DNA of 64,000 nt from Linum tenue (taxonomy: Eukaryota; Streptophyta; Magnoliopsida; Malpighiales; Linaceae), in the NCBI GenBank assembly GCA_946122785.1, contig CAMGYJ010000002.1:15574839-15638838 (forward strand). Direction: 5' to 3'. Made by a program: the position numbers and the translations under genes. Shown piece after piece: positions 44,903-54,175 of the stretch. Within the stretch, counting starts at the first letter, position 1; each line of letters starts with the position of its first letter. The notes beneath the pieces are model-generated. The model had not been told where the DNA came from, searched no databases, and saw only the letters and a list, made by a program, of their open reading frames with translations.

Positions 44903-46228
44903 TGTTGACACCTAAAATTAATTTGGCCTGAATTAAATGCCGCATTAATTAGTCTCGGCATTTAATTCGATACCGCGGGTAAAAAACGGTGTCGTTTGGA
45001 GTCGAGCGGTGTCGCGGAGAGTTAAAACGGTACCGCGAAACAGAAAAACGGTACTGCGAAACAGAAAACGGTACCGCAAGGAAGCTCAGCGGTACCGCGA
45101 CACAGAAAACGACACCGCCGGAAAACAAGATGGGGCCGCGCGTTTTGGTATTGGTGTTGGAGAAGGAGTTTTTATTATTATTTTTTTTTATTCCTTGTCA
45201 GAAGGGGAGAAGCGGTACCGCATGGAGACAAGCGGCATCGCGGAGAATTAAAACGGTACCGCGGATTTAAAAACGGTACCGCGAGTAAGCCCAACGGTAC
45301 CGCTGTGCTAGCAAACGACAGTGTTTAAAATATTTAAACAATGTCGTGAGGAAAAGCAAATGGAGCCGTTTTGGCGCTAATGATGTCGTTGGTCAACACA
45401 CGAGTTTGACTAGTGATGACCGGATTAATTAATTAATATTTTAAGGATTGGTTTAGACGGTGTCGTTTAGTCGAAAACGACATCATGGGAGATATCAACA
45501 CCGCCGCGGTACTGAAACGATGTTGTTTAATAGAAAACAACGTCGCAGTGGCGAAAGTTTTGTGGATTTTGGCTCGGTGTCGTTTTGGCCAAGTTTCCGC
45601 GTGTCCAAGCGGTTTCGCACTCGTGAGAGTTACGCAACAAGGAGGAAGTTACCTGCACGGTTGACAGGAATGAAGACGTGAGAGACAAATGCGCGAAGGC
45701 AGTTACTACGACGAGGAGAAGCGCGAAGTATAAAGATTTGGAAGAGAGAGAAGCCGGGAGGGCAAAATCAAATGACAACTGCACCATAGCAGAATCTATC
45801 TTTTTCTCTCTAGTTCGTAGAACTTCTCTGTCAAAGACCTCCTTTGCAGAGTCGTAGTAGTTGTAGATCGTAGTCGTAGTTGCGGAGCTCTCCAGAGGAA
45901 CCTCCATAGGAGTAGAGGTAACGTAACTTAGAACACTCCTGGTTCGATTTTCTGGTTATTCGCCGAACACCCTCGTTCGAACGTAGTTTTGAGAGGTGGT
46001 GAACCGAATAACGGTTGTTTGATTAGAAGTCAAGGGTGTATCGATCAAATCAACGACGCCGACACAGGCGGCGGATATTTGACGATCTTCTTTGTTTTCT
46101 GTTCGATCGATCAAATCAACGGCGCCGACTTTCGGCGACGGGTATTTGACGGTTGTGATAAACGTTGTGTTTTGTGTGTTTTCTTGAAGACAGTGCGCAT
46201 TGAACACGCGAGTTTCGCCAACGAAACA
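44903..46228 (+). mobile_element. Solo LTR of probable Ty3/gypsy type
   Basis: It runs from TGTTGACACCTAAAATT to ACGAAACA with the 5-bp duplication GCCAC (44898-44902, 46229-46233). TG/CA ends, a 5-bp duplication and no internal region define a solo LTR. The start TGTTGACACC is common among plant gypsy LTRs, hence the type (inference). A TATA-like AGTATAAAG lies at 45727-45735. Confidence 0.9.
44985..45310. repeat. ACGGTACCGC motif array in solo LTR
   Basis: AACGGTACCGC and variants such as AGCGGTGTCGC recur about fifteen times in 320 bases. GGTACC is self-complementary. Like the TGATAG-family LTRs, this LTR carries palindromic GC-rich repeats in its upstream half. Confidence 0.75.
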
Positions 46229-46487
46229 GCCACGTCGTCCCCGTTTTGCGGAAGGTTGTCAGGAGGATGTCGTCGCTTCTCGGCGCGAATCGCGACCGGA
46301 AGGCGGCCATGCGGTCCACGGCCGGCACCTGGTACCAGTGGCCATCTATCTGGCGGATCTAGTGAGAGTTCCAAAACAACAACTCCGTCGGAGATTGCCG
46401 ATTGCTCATCGGATTAGGGCAGTAGGAAAAGACGCACGTGTATGGTTTGAGAAAACAAGCCAAGTACATATAGTTTAGTTCTACGTA

Positions 46488-46542
46488 CGTATATATAAAA
46501 GGTGACAACTCCCAGGCTCGTTCACGTGCTCTATTTAGTAAA
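46488..46542 (-). promoter_or_regulatory. Promoter block of sulfotransferase pseudogene 3
   Basis: On the minus strand a TTTTATATAT box (46490-46499) lies about 80 bases upstream of the start codon. Just upstream of it is the conserved block GGTGACAACT...CAGGCTCGTTCACGTGCTC. This copy has CACGTG (a G-box core) where the copies at 25.3 and 53.7 kb have CCCGTG. Confidence 0.6.
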
Positions 46543-46856
46543 AGAATCTTTTTGGGATCCTTTTTTTGTCTGACTTCTTGGAAACCTCAATAATTGTACG
46601 AAAAAAATAACAATCATATATGATCATCGAGTGAAGTAATAATGAGGACAGTGCATACGTGAATCAGCAAAGCGTCGGATTGATATATATTAATGAGCAA
46701 GAACGTTGTGCAAACTGTCAAATTTTATTGGCACGATACGCCAGATTTTAAGTACATGATTTCTGCCCACTAATCTCGACATTTAAGCAACATCCTTAAC
46801 TCCACTAACTTACAAAGTAGCTAAACTAACAACCAACCATTTACCCTTCAATCCTA
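46543..46856. other. Intergenic, no gene seen
   Basis: AT-rich DNA between the promoter of pseudogene 3 and the copia remnant. Nothing recognisable. Confidence 0.4.
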
Positions 46857-47350
46857 TTTCAGAGGCTTGGCCATTACATCAGCTATCTGATCATGTGTTC
46901 CATAGTGTTCTAGCTCAATAACTCCTCCTTTGGCAAGATCCCTCAAGAAATGAAAACACACATCGATATGATAACTCATCCCATATGCATCACATGGTTC
47001 TTAGGCAGTTTAATTGTTCATATATTATCACACATAATATGAGTAGTCCCTTCTACACATTGCTTCTAGTCCATTTGCTCAAGAATCCTGCAAAGCCGGA
47101 TCGACACTGAGCTGCAAAATATGAAGCATCCACAAATTTCTGCTTCTGTAGTTGAAAAAGTCACTATTGATTGCTTTTTTGGCGACCATATATAAGATGG
47201 CTCCTCTGGCAAGAAAGAAAATATAACCGCTTGTACTTTTCATGTCATCAGATTCCCCAGCGTAATCAAGGTCTGTGTACCCATACCAGATGTCATAGCT
47301 CATAATTTCTTTAAGATACCTTAACACGCTCTTTGCAGCCAACATTTGTT
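46857..47350 (-). pseudogene. Copia RNase H remnant
   Basis: The minus strand shows YTDLDYAGESDDMKSTSGY, then in other frames the end of a copia RNase H (YHIDVCFHFLRDL, GTHDQIADVMAKPLK). Several frameshifts separate the blocks. No LTR or RT adjoins it. It is a different copia lineage from 21813-24684. Confidence 0.8.
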
Positions 47351-47868
47351 GTCGAGTAGGATGCTTTTTTTCCCCGGCCCAATGGTCTACAACCTATACA
47401 CTTTTTCTTCCTAGCGAGTTTTGAGGTGAATGCAATTTTTTATTCATGAAATTTGGGAGAGTTGGATGTGTACGTGTTAAGTTATGAAAAACTTCAAGGA
47501 TAAGCACCTTGATCCGCTGTCTATCTCTTTGAAAGCGTTCAAGGCAATGATCGAGTGGCCCATCGCTATGGGCAAGGTGTCTAAAGATATCGGCAGGGAT
47601 TGGCTTCATCGTATGCAGCAGCACTCTCATTAATCTTCCCCCTGTTTCTCCACCTCTTCTGCCCTTTGCTTCTTGACGGGCGAGGTGTCTTGTGGCGCTC
47701 AGATTTTCCAGAGTTCGTGGCCTCGTTTGTTTGTGGCTTTGCGCTTCAGGATTGCTTTTGTTTTGCCCACCTCCCACGAGCAGTTTCAGGAAGAGCAGGG
47801 AAGCCTGCGGAGCTTTCCTTGTCTGCTGTTTCTTTGCTTGTTTCGTGTGGCAGTGCAAGGGAGCCAGT

Positions 47869-48312
47869 TGTTACGAGATCGAGCCATCGTAGCATTTCAT
47901 TAATTACTGGGCTTGCGTATCTTTCTTATTAGTTCGTATTTATATATTATTGGGTCTGATTTATTATTGTCTTAATTAATGTTTCCTTGTTCAAGTTGGT
48001 TTAGGTTATAGTTTGTCGTGTCCTTAGCGGAGTAGGATTTATATTCTAGATGGGAAAAGGGTAGAGGCTTCTATGCCTATAAATATGTACTTGTTTCGTT
48101 CGTTTAATGTCATGAGAAGATTGGAACCCAATTTATGTTTGTTTGCTTTGATTATTTCTTTCGTTCAGTTTAGTAGTTTCGTAGTTATTTTGGGGTTGTT
48201 CTCGCCATTAAAGAGATCCTCTACTCGAGAGCGTCGAGCAACGTATCCAAAAGTCCGGAGAAGTAAAGATCCAGTACGTAGAATTCAGCCCCTACGGCGC
48301 ATCTACGTAACA
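47869..48312 (+). repeat. Left LTR of the young retrotransposon
   Basis: Runs TGTTACGAG to ACGTAACA. A TATA box TATAAATA lies at 48078-48085 and should drive the element transcript. Confidence 0.93.
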
Positions 48313-48314
48313 GT

Positions 48315-48326
48315 TGGTATCAGAGC
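48315..48326 (+). other. Primer binding site, initiator Met-tRNA
   Basis: TGGTATCAGAGC two bases after the LTR is the usual plant initiator Met-tRNA complement used to prime reverse transcription. Confidence 0.9.
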
Positions 48327-48404
48327 CCGGTTCTCCGGCACCGCAAAATCATGACGATTGAAGGTATTCGAGCAAGAGAATTGGTCGCTACGTGGAACTG
48401 ATAT

Positions 48405-49340
48405 GTGGAGAGGTTTTGCCCCGATCGCATCGACTCCATGAGGTTGCCAACTACCGAGTTGGAGAGCGTTACTTCTCCGCCAATCGTTGCCGCCACCGCC
48501 GAGCTAAATTTAGCTCTGAATTCACCACCGTCCGCCAACGTCCTCATCGCATCAACCAAGGCCGCCGCGGAAGAGCTAACCCTAGCTTCTTCCCCACCGA
48601 CGATGATGCTAGAAGCCGCACCGCCAATGTCATCAACGATCGACCCAGCTAGGGAGAGATTAACCTTATCTCCAACCCCGATGTCTGCTACGGCTTGGGA
48701 GCTTCCGTTGACGCGTATGTCGCCCTTCAGTGTGAATTCTGCCACCAAGCAGCTTGCTGCTGTTCGCTCCACAGGCTCCGATCACTTTCCATCAAAGACG
48801 GTGTGGCATAGCCTAATTCCATCGAAAATTTGCATCTTTTTATGGCTGGTTTATCATAATAGACTCCTAACTTTGGATAATCTCAAGAAAAGAGGGTTCT
48901 ATCTTCCCAACAGATGCAGTTTGTGCGAGAAGCAAGAGGAGTCTACCAATCACATCTTCGTCTTTTGCGAGTTCTCAAGGCAAGTGTGGAATAGGCTGAA
49001 GTGCTTTATCAAGCTCGACGAATCAATGGAAGAAACGCTCGGGATTGCGGAAAGAATCTCGCGATGGTCCACTTCGAAACCGACGAGTCCGGCTCAGTGG
49101 TGTTCGTCTGTCGCCCTTCATGCATTTTGCTGGACTGTTTGGTTGGAACGAAATGCCAGAGTCTTCAAGGAAGAGTCCTGCCCTGATTGGTTGCTTGTTT
49201 TGAAGATTGGAGGATTGGTATCAGCTTGGTTGACCGCCGCTAAGAAGGTTGATTCTGAAGTTGCGATGAATTGGTCAAGTGAATTACGTGCAAGGGTTGT
49301 TCCGTCCAGACACAACCTTCCTTCGTCAGTTCCGAGGTGA
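48405..49340 (+). CDS. Fused frame with LINE zf-RVT domain
   Basis: This 311-codon frame starts with about 100 Ala/Pro/Thr/Ser-rich residues of the retrotransposon interior, then turns at about 48715 into the C terminus of a LINE polyprotein: SVNSATKQL, WHSLIPSKICIFLWLVYHNR and the zinc-binding CSLCEKQEESTNHIFVFC (zf-RVT). The LINE piece runs on to an A-run at 49715-49725. So a 5'-truncated LINE landed inside this LTR element and left an open fused frame. No role can be claimed for the protein. Confidence 0.6.
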   Translation: MERFCPDRIDSMRLPTTELESVTSPPIVAATAELNLALNSPPSANVLIASTKAAAEELTLASSPPTMMLEAAPPMSSTIDPARERLTLSPTPMSATAWELPLTRMSPFSVNSATKQLAAVRSTGSDHFPSKTVWHSLIPSKICIFLWLVYHNRLLTLDNLKKRGFYLPNRCSLCEKQEESTNHIFVFCEFSRQVWNRLKCFIKLDESMEETLGIAERISRWSTSKPTSPAQWCSSVALHAFCWTVWLERNARVFKEESCPDWLLVLKIGGLVSAWLTAAKKVDSEVAMNWSSELRARVVPSRHNLPSSVPR

Positions 49341-49725
49341 TCACTCAGTTACTTGGATGGCTGATGTTACTGGTGTCTTTCTTCTGGTATCGAGTCTGCT
49401 TGCAGCGGTAGATTCGCAGCAGTTTCTTGGATGGCTGTTGGCCGATGGTACTGGTGTCTTTTTACTGGGATCGATTCTGTTCGTCCCTCTCCTTTGAGCG
49501 GCTGGACCTTCGGATAGGACTTTAGTGGTGGCTGGTGGAGTTGTTTTTGTTTTTGTTTTTATTTTCTTTTTCCTTGTCTGGGCTGCTGCTGGGCTTGATT
49601 CATTCGCCCTCTGCCCTTGGCCTTTTCTTTCCTCTCTTTAGCTGCTATCGGCCTGGAACCTGTTATCTGTACTGATACTCTTTTGCTTTCTGTTCTAATT
49701 TATATCACCCATATCAAAAAAAAAA

Positions 49726-51009
49726 ATGAATTGGAGGTATCGGAAGAAGCAAGTGAAGAGTGGCAACCAAGTTAGCAAGCGACAACCGCGGCGGCAATCA
49801 TTTGGCGTATGTGAGCAAGATGCCGAGACTTTGGGGGCCACTGATACGTCTACCTTGCCTCAGGACCCGATGCCAGCTCGGGTACATCATAGCGATCAAG
49901 TCCTACCGATCATGATTCCTCTCGGAGACTCCTTGATCACCGCAGCTGTCCCTTTGATCACCAAGGACGTACCTGCCGTGAACGTCGAGCCTATTATCAT
50001 ATCGGACCTATCCATGATCAATGAGGGCGAAGGAGGAACTATGGACCTAGACTCAACGGCGACCAAGATTCCAGCTTCCCCATACGTCGAGGTGGTTACT
50101 GAGGCGGTTAGCACCATCCCTTCACCGCTATCTCGTAACTCTTTGGAATATCCGAATAAGTTTGAACTTGATCGGACACCATTGCCAACGACAAGACAAG
50201 ACGACGAGACTAAATCCTTTACCACCGAGCCAAGGACTGATGATCGCTCTGGCCTTTTCATATCGGCAGTGAGTACCACCGTCGGAGGGAATCCGATTCT
50301 CCATGGGCTCCCGGAGATCGTAGAGGAGGAGGAACCATTCCTCCTTCCCAAGTCCGCCTTTGTCGTTTATACTGCCGCTGCCAAAATTCAAGCCCAGACC
50401 GCCGGTGTAGCCCTCGCCAAGTCCGTTCGGGCCACGAAAGAAGAAGCAGGCCGCTACTTCGGTATGTATCCCAAGCCCGAAACTATTTTTGATCGATTCA
50501 AGCATGGCGTGAAAATGAAGGGATCAAAAAAAGGTTTGGGTAAAGGTTGCTGGGAATGCAACGATGGTGTAAATGAGGGACAAGGCGTGAATGAAGATTC
50601 CAATCCCAATGGAGGACCAGGACAAGGCATGGAGCTGGGTGGGTGGTCATTTATAATAGACATACGTGACTTGCATGGGCAAGAGTTTGTTGGTCAATGC
50701 ATAGGCACTAATTCTTGCAAAGGGGACTCCATTCCCATAATTGTTTGTCTCGGAGGAATGCAACCATTGCATGGGAATAAGATTTGGGTAGGCAACTCCT
50801 TTTCTCATGCACTCATACGCAACATGGGAGCTAGAATGAGAGAAAATATCAATTGTTGCGTGCTGTTCGTTGAAGGAGCTACTGATGTTGGCTATCTCCC
50901 AGTTCCTGAGCGCAAGTGGAAGTACCGCAAGCATAAGCAACGTAATCAAGTGGTCATTGTAGTCTACTGCAAATTGCGGGGAAGGTTCTTCTACATCGAT
51001 CCCGGTTGA
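49726..51009 (+). CDS. Hypothetical retrotransposon protein, 427 aa
   Basis: The frame opens just after the LINE A-run and continues 427 codons. The first 60 residues are basic (RYRKKQ, SKRQPRRQ), the middle (60-240) is Ser/Thr/Pro/Glu-rich and probably disordered, and the last part is Gly-rich then more ordered (GGWSFIIDIRDLHGQEF to RGRFFYIDPG). I recognise no Gag, protease or pol motif. Its true start may lie upstream of the LINE insertion. It ends about 45 bases before the polypurine tract. Confidence 0.55.
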   Translation: MNWRYRKKQVKSGNQVSKRQPRRQSFGVCEQDAETLGATDTSTLPQDPMPARVHHSDQVLPIMIPLGDSLITAAVPLITKDVPAVNVEPIIISDLSMINEGEGGTMDLDSTATKIPASPYVEVVTEAVSTIPSPLSRNSLEYPNKFELDRTPLPTTRQDDETKSFTTEPRTDDRSGLFISAVSTTVGGNPILHGLPEIVEEEEPFLLPKSAFVVYTAAAKIQAQTAGVALAKSVRATKEEAGRYFGMYPKPETIFDRFKHGVKMKGSKKGLGKGCWECNDGVNEGQGVNEDSNPNGGPGQGMELGGWSFIIDIRDLHGQEFVGQCIGTNSCKGDSIPIIVCLGGMQPLHGNKIWVGNSFSHALIRNMGARMRENINCCVLFVEGATDVGYLPVPERKWKYRKHKQRNQVVIVVYCKLRGRFFYIDPG

Positions 51010-51067
51010 AGCAGGTATGATCATTCTACCAACCTTGAGGGCAAGGTTGCGCTTAAGGGGGGAGGGA

Positions 51068-51511
51068 TGTTACGAGATCGAGCCATCGTAGCATTTCATT
51101 AATTACTGGGCTTGCGTATCTTTCTTATTAGTTCGTATTTATATATTATTGGGTCTGATTTATTATTGTCTTAATTAATGTTTCCTTTTTCAAGTTGGTT
51201 TAGGTTATAGTTTGTCGTGTCCTTAGCGGAGTAGGATTTATATTCTAGATGGGAAAAGGGTAGAGGCTTCTATGCCTATAAATATGTACTTGTTTCGTTC
51301 GTTTAATGTCATGAGAAGATTGGAACCCAATTTATGTTTGTTTGCTTTGATTATTTCTTTCGTTCAGTTTAGTAGTTTCGTAGTTATTTTGGGGTTGTTC
51401 TCGCCATTAAAGAGATCCTCTACTCGAGAGCGTCGAGCAACGTATCCAAAAGTCCGGAGAAGTAAAGATCCAGTACGTAGAATTCAGCCCCTACGGCGCA
51501 TCTACGTAACA
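51068..51511 (+). repeat. Right LTR of the young retrotransposon
   Basis: The same 444 bases as the left LTR except TTCCTTTTTC here for TTCCTTGTTC there. Confidence 0.93.
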
Positions 51512-51940
51512 CCAGTGGAGTGTTTTCTGTATGTTGTTTTTGTTTGTCTTTGTATTGGTTCTGCTTTTGCTCGCCTCTTTCAGAAGTGGTCTGGTCCACT
51601 TAGTTGTGAGGAGGGCTTTTGGCTTTGTGTTTCCCAGGCCCTTTGGTTCATCTGTTTGAACCAGAGCTGGGGTCTTGAACGTGTTGTTTTTTTCCTTTCT
51701 CGCTTTAATATAATCGCTTCACCATTATCAAAAAAGTTATGAAAAACTTCTTCACCGTAGCCGTACTATAATAAAATTAATTTAGTAATATATTTTTAAA
51801 GTTGACCACAAATAGTAAAAGACTTAACCACAAAGAACATGTCTTTTTCAAATCTGTACTAATTCATTAAGTTACCGTATTTACATTTCCTCCCTGTTAA
51901 TCAAAATTTAGCCCCATGCATGCACTTATAATAAAAACAA

Positions 51941-52279
51941 AGGTAATGACTATTTATTAGTAAAATATTTTTCAGATTTTTTTTTATTAGTCAAACCTAT
52001 TGAATTACTAATAATTAGCCAAATGTTAACATCTAGTTATCAATTTTGTTAGTAATATTGACTTGGCAACATGATACTAACTTAGAAGAGATACATGGAG
52101 GTCAACATTCAAAAAATTTAGTATTTCAACTAAGAAAAGAGTTACATAATTATTAACGATAATGTAAAAATGGCTAATACTTTGACGTGTTACAAAATGT
52201 TTGGTTAATTCTTTGTATTTCAATAGATTTGACTAAAAAGAATATGAAAAATGTTTAAATAATAAATAGACATTACCCT
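51941..52279. mobile_element. Mutator-like MITE, AGGTAATG ends
   Basis: Inverted ends AGGTAATGACTATTTATT and AATAAATAGACATTACCCT bound 339 bp, flanked by AAAAACAA on both sides (51933-51940, 52280-52287). The end motif resembles the MITE at 57603-57976 (GGGCAATGTCTATTTTTT), so they are relatives. Confidence 0.75.
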
Positions 52280-52721
52280 AAAAACAACGAAGAAACTCCA
52301 CAACATGAATTTTTTTTTTTATCATGAATGTAGTAATCTAGCTAGTTGTATTAAGTAAATGCAAAGGTTGCATTTATGATTGGCCTACCTGGGCTGCAGA
52401 TTATCAAGATCAAGATATAGAGTATTTAATTATGTCAAGGTCAACGCTAGGAAATGTGTGTAAATTCACATTTGGAAATATTTGCATTTAAAGCTTTCAC
52501 ATAAAAAATCTGGAGTTACACACAAAACAAGGTTTACATATATTATGATGTATATTGGCAAGTAGAAACTCTGAGATTGAAGTAGAAAAGATAAAATATG
52601 GACGAGCCACGACTGATAGAGAAATCTATATGTCAATCCAATATCCATGTTGCTTGCTAGACGGGGGCAACACTAAACTGAAACGAAAAAGTATAAAAAA
52701 ACGCATCAACTAATTTAGCAA
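52280..52721. other. Intergenic and 3' flank of sulfotransferase copy 4
   Basis: AT-rich DNA. The last 60 bases contain the 3' flank words shared by the paralogues (AACTGAAACGAAAAAGTA, CGCATCAACTAATT). No gene visible. Confidence 0.5.
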
Positions 52722-53648
52722 TTAATCATCGAGAGAAAGTCCAGTCCCCTGCAACTTGGACTGCGTGAGCTGGTCAATGCGCTGAGCCATTTGTGGAGTC
52801 AAGTAATTCTCCCAATCTCGTACCGTTCCTCTCCTGAAGAAGGTGGAATTGAGCACATGGTTCAGCTCCCCGACGCCACTCTTGTTAACCTCCAACTTCT
52901 TGAGCCTGTCCAAGCTGCTCCGCCACAGTACCTTTTCCAGTTCACCATCTCCATCCAGCTGGGAAAATGGCTTCCCGAGAAACAAAGCTAGCTTCCTGAC
53001 CTGCTCCTTCGGCTCTCTGCATAGCTCCTCGTACTTGAGAAACAACACCTCCTGAGGCTGCCTCCGGCTCTCCTCCCAAAATCCCAACACATGCTTGTAA
53101 AAGGGCCCGAAAGGCAGAACCCCACTACAGAAGCTCTCCACCGCTCCCTCCAACGGGTACGGCTCATCACCCGGTCCACTTTTCAACACCTTGTTGTAGA
53201 AATGCCACATCGACACCACCGTGTCTTTGGGATTCCGAGCCAGGTACACGATCTTGCATCCGGACTCCCTCACCGCCTCCGGCAGGTAACTGTAAGGCAG
53301 GTGCGTGTGGAGCAGCCGGGGAGGAGGGGAATTGAGCAGGATGTCTTGTGTTCGATCCTCGAGGAAAGTAGTGTCGAGGGTGGGAACCACCTCGTGGGGG
53401 TTCTTCTTTGCCAGAAGGTCCTGTTCTTCTGCTTCTTTGTCGAGGATGTTGTAACAGAGAGCCTTGAGCCATGTCGTCCCTGTTTTGCGGAACGTCGTCA
53501 AGAGGATGTCGTCGCTTCTCGGCTCGAATCGTGACCGGAAGGCGGCCATGCGGTCTGCAAGCGGCAGCTGGTACCAAAAGCCATCTATCTGGCGGATCTG
53601 GTGAGAGCTCCAAAACAACAACTCCGTCGGAGGTTGCTGATTGCTCAT
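52722..53648 (-). CDS. Cytosolic sulfotransferase, intact copy 4
   Basis: A 308-residue intronless sulfotransferase. The PAPS loop is RKTGTTW (Lys55), the catalytic His is in THLP (His116), the 3'-phosphate site is RNPKDTVVS (Arg138, Ser146). The C-terminal motif reads RRGTVRDWE at 272-280, where copies 1 and 3 have RKGTVGDWK; the Gly-to-Arg and Lys-to-Glu changes may alter PAPS handling or dimer contacts. The frame is open 35 codons further upstream, but the Met at 53648 matches pseudogene 3 and I use it. A TATATATT box lies on the minus strand about 65 bases upstream. Acceptor unknown. Confidence 0.95.
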   Translation of the reverse strand: MSNQQPPTELLFWSSHQIRQIDGFWYQLPLADRMAAFRSRFEPRSDDILLTTFRKTGTTWLKALCYNILDKEAEEQDLLAKKNPHEVVPTLDTTFLEDRTQDILLNSPPPRLLHTHLPYSYLPEAVRESGCKIVYLARNPKDTVVSMWHFYNKVLKSGPGDEPYPLEGAVESFCSGVLPFGPFYKHVLGFWEESRRQPQEVLFLKYEELCREPKEQVRKLALFLGKPFSQLDGDGELEKVLWRSSLDRLKKLEVNKSGVGELNHVLNSTFFRRGTVRDWENYLTPQMAQRIDQLTQSKLQGTGLSLDD

Positions 53649-53710
53649 CAGATAGAAACAAGTAATATACTTGCGATACTGCCCAATAATTCCACAAGCT
53701 GTGGGATGTT

Positions 53711-53785
53711 GCAATATATACTTGCAATATACAGAAGGTGACAACTCTACCACCAGGCTCGTTCCCGTGCTCTTTTTAACAAACT
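53711..53785 (-). promoter_or_regulatory. Promoter block of sulfotransferase copy 4
   Basis: GCAATATATA (53711-53720) is a TATA-like box on the minus strand. From 53737 the conserved block GGTGACAACTCTACCACCAG and CGTTCCCGTGCTC follows, nearly identical to that at 25319-25372 and close to that at 46500-46540, at a constant distance from the start codon. Confidence 0.6.
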
Positions 53786-54175
53786 AATCTTATTTCTTAC
53801 AATTATTTGAATGAAGAAGTTTGATTGTTTTTTATTTTATTTTATATTTTTACGATTTGGAATTGGATTACGAATTCACATTGTATGTATTGATGTTATT
53901 TTTTATAATTATTATTTTATGTTAACAATTAGTTAAATTATTTTGACTTAGTTTGAATGATTATATTTTACAATTAAGAGGAAAAAAAGTGATGAGTGGC
54001 GGTTGTTGGGGGTTAATGGTCAATTGTCATGCTAATCGCTAACCAAATCGATAATAAACACTTAACTTATAAGGTTTTATTGATTCGGTTATCAAGAAGT
54101 AATTTTGTCTATTAGCTAACCAGTAACCATCAAATCAGTTAGCCCTAATTGAAATCAAATTCATTAGCACCCTAA

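Larger units (their letters stand above)
44156..46409 (-). pseudogene. Sulfotransferase pseudogene 3, split by solo LTR
   Basis: The N-terminal part (46229-46409, Met to KTGTTW) and the rest (44156-44902) form one sulfotransferase close to the copy at 52722, divided by a 1326-bp solo LTR. Apart from the insertion there is a stop at codon 17 (CAG to TAG in SSHQIRQ), a one-base deletion after FYNK (near 44620) and a second stop near the C terminus (CAG to TAG in TPQMAQR). The catalytic THLP and RNPKDTVVS are still readable. It keeps its promoter block, so it may be transcribed. Confidence 0.93.
47869..51511 (+). mobile_element. Young non-autonomous LTR retrotransposon
   Basis: Two 444-bp LTRs (47869-48312, 51068-51511) differ at one base. 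The 5-bp duplication CCAGT flanks the element (47864-47868, 51512-51516). TGGTATCAGAGC at 48315-48326 is a primer site for initiator Met-tRNA, and AAGGGGGGAGGGA before 51068 is the polypurine tract. There is no protease, integrase or reverse transcriptase, so it must have moved with help from another element. The interior holds two long frames (48405-49340, 49726-51009), the first containing LINE-derived sequence. Confidence 0.95.
47496..51735 (+). mobile_element. LINE, 5'-truncated, hosting an LTR element
   Basis: The insertion is flanked by GTTATGAAAAACTTC (47481-47495, 51736-51750) and ends in an A-run after ATTATC, the LINE pattern. Its own sequence is 47496-47868 plus 51517-51735. The first part reads KDKHLDPLSISLKAFKAM and resembles the C-terminal end of a LINE ORF2. 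The rest is a T/G-rich 3' UTR. The LTR retrotransposon at 47869-51511 lies within it. Confidence 0.85.

Noticed and set aside
53649..53753. In-frame extension of sulfotransferase copy 4 (35 codons)
   Set aside because: It covers the TATA-like box and conserved promoter block, and the downstream Met aligns with the relatives.
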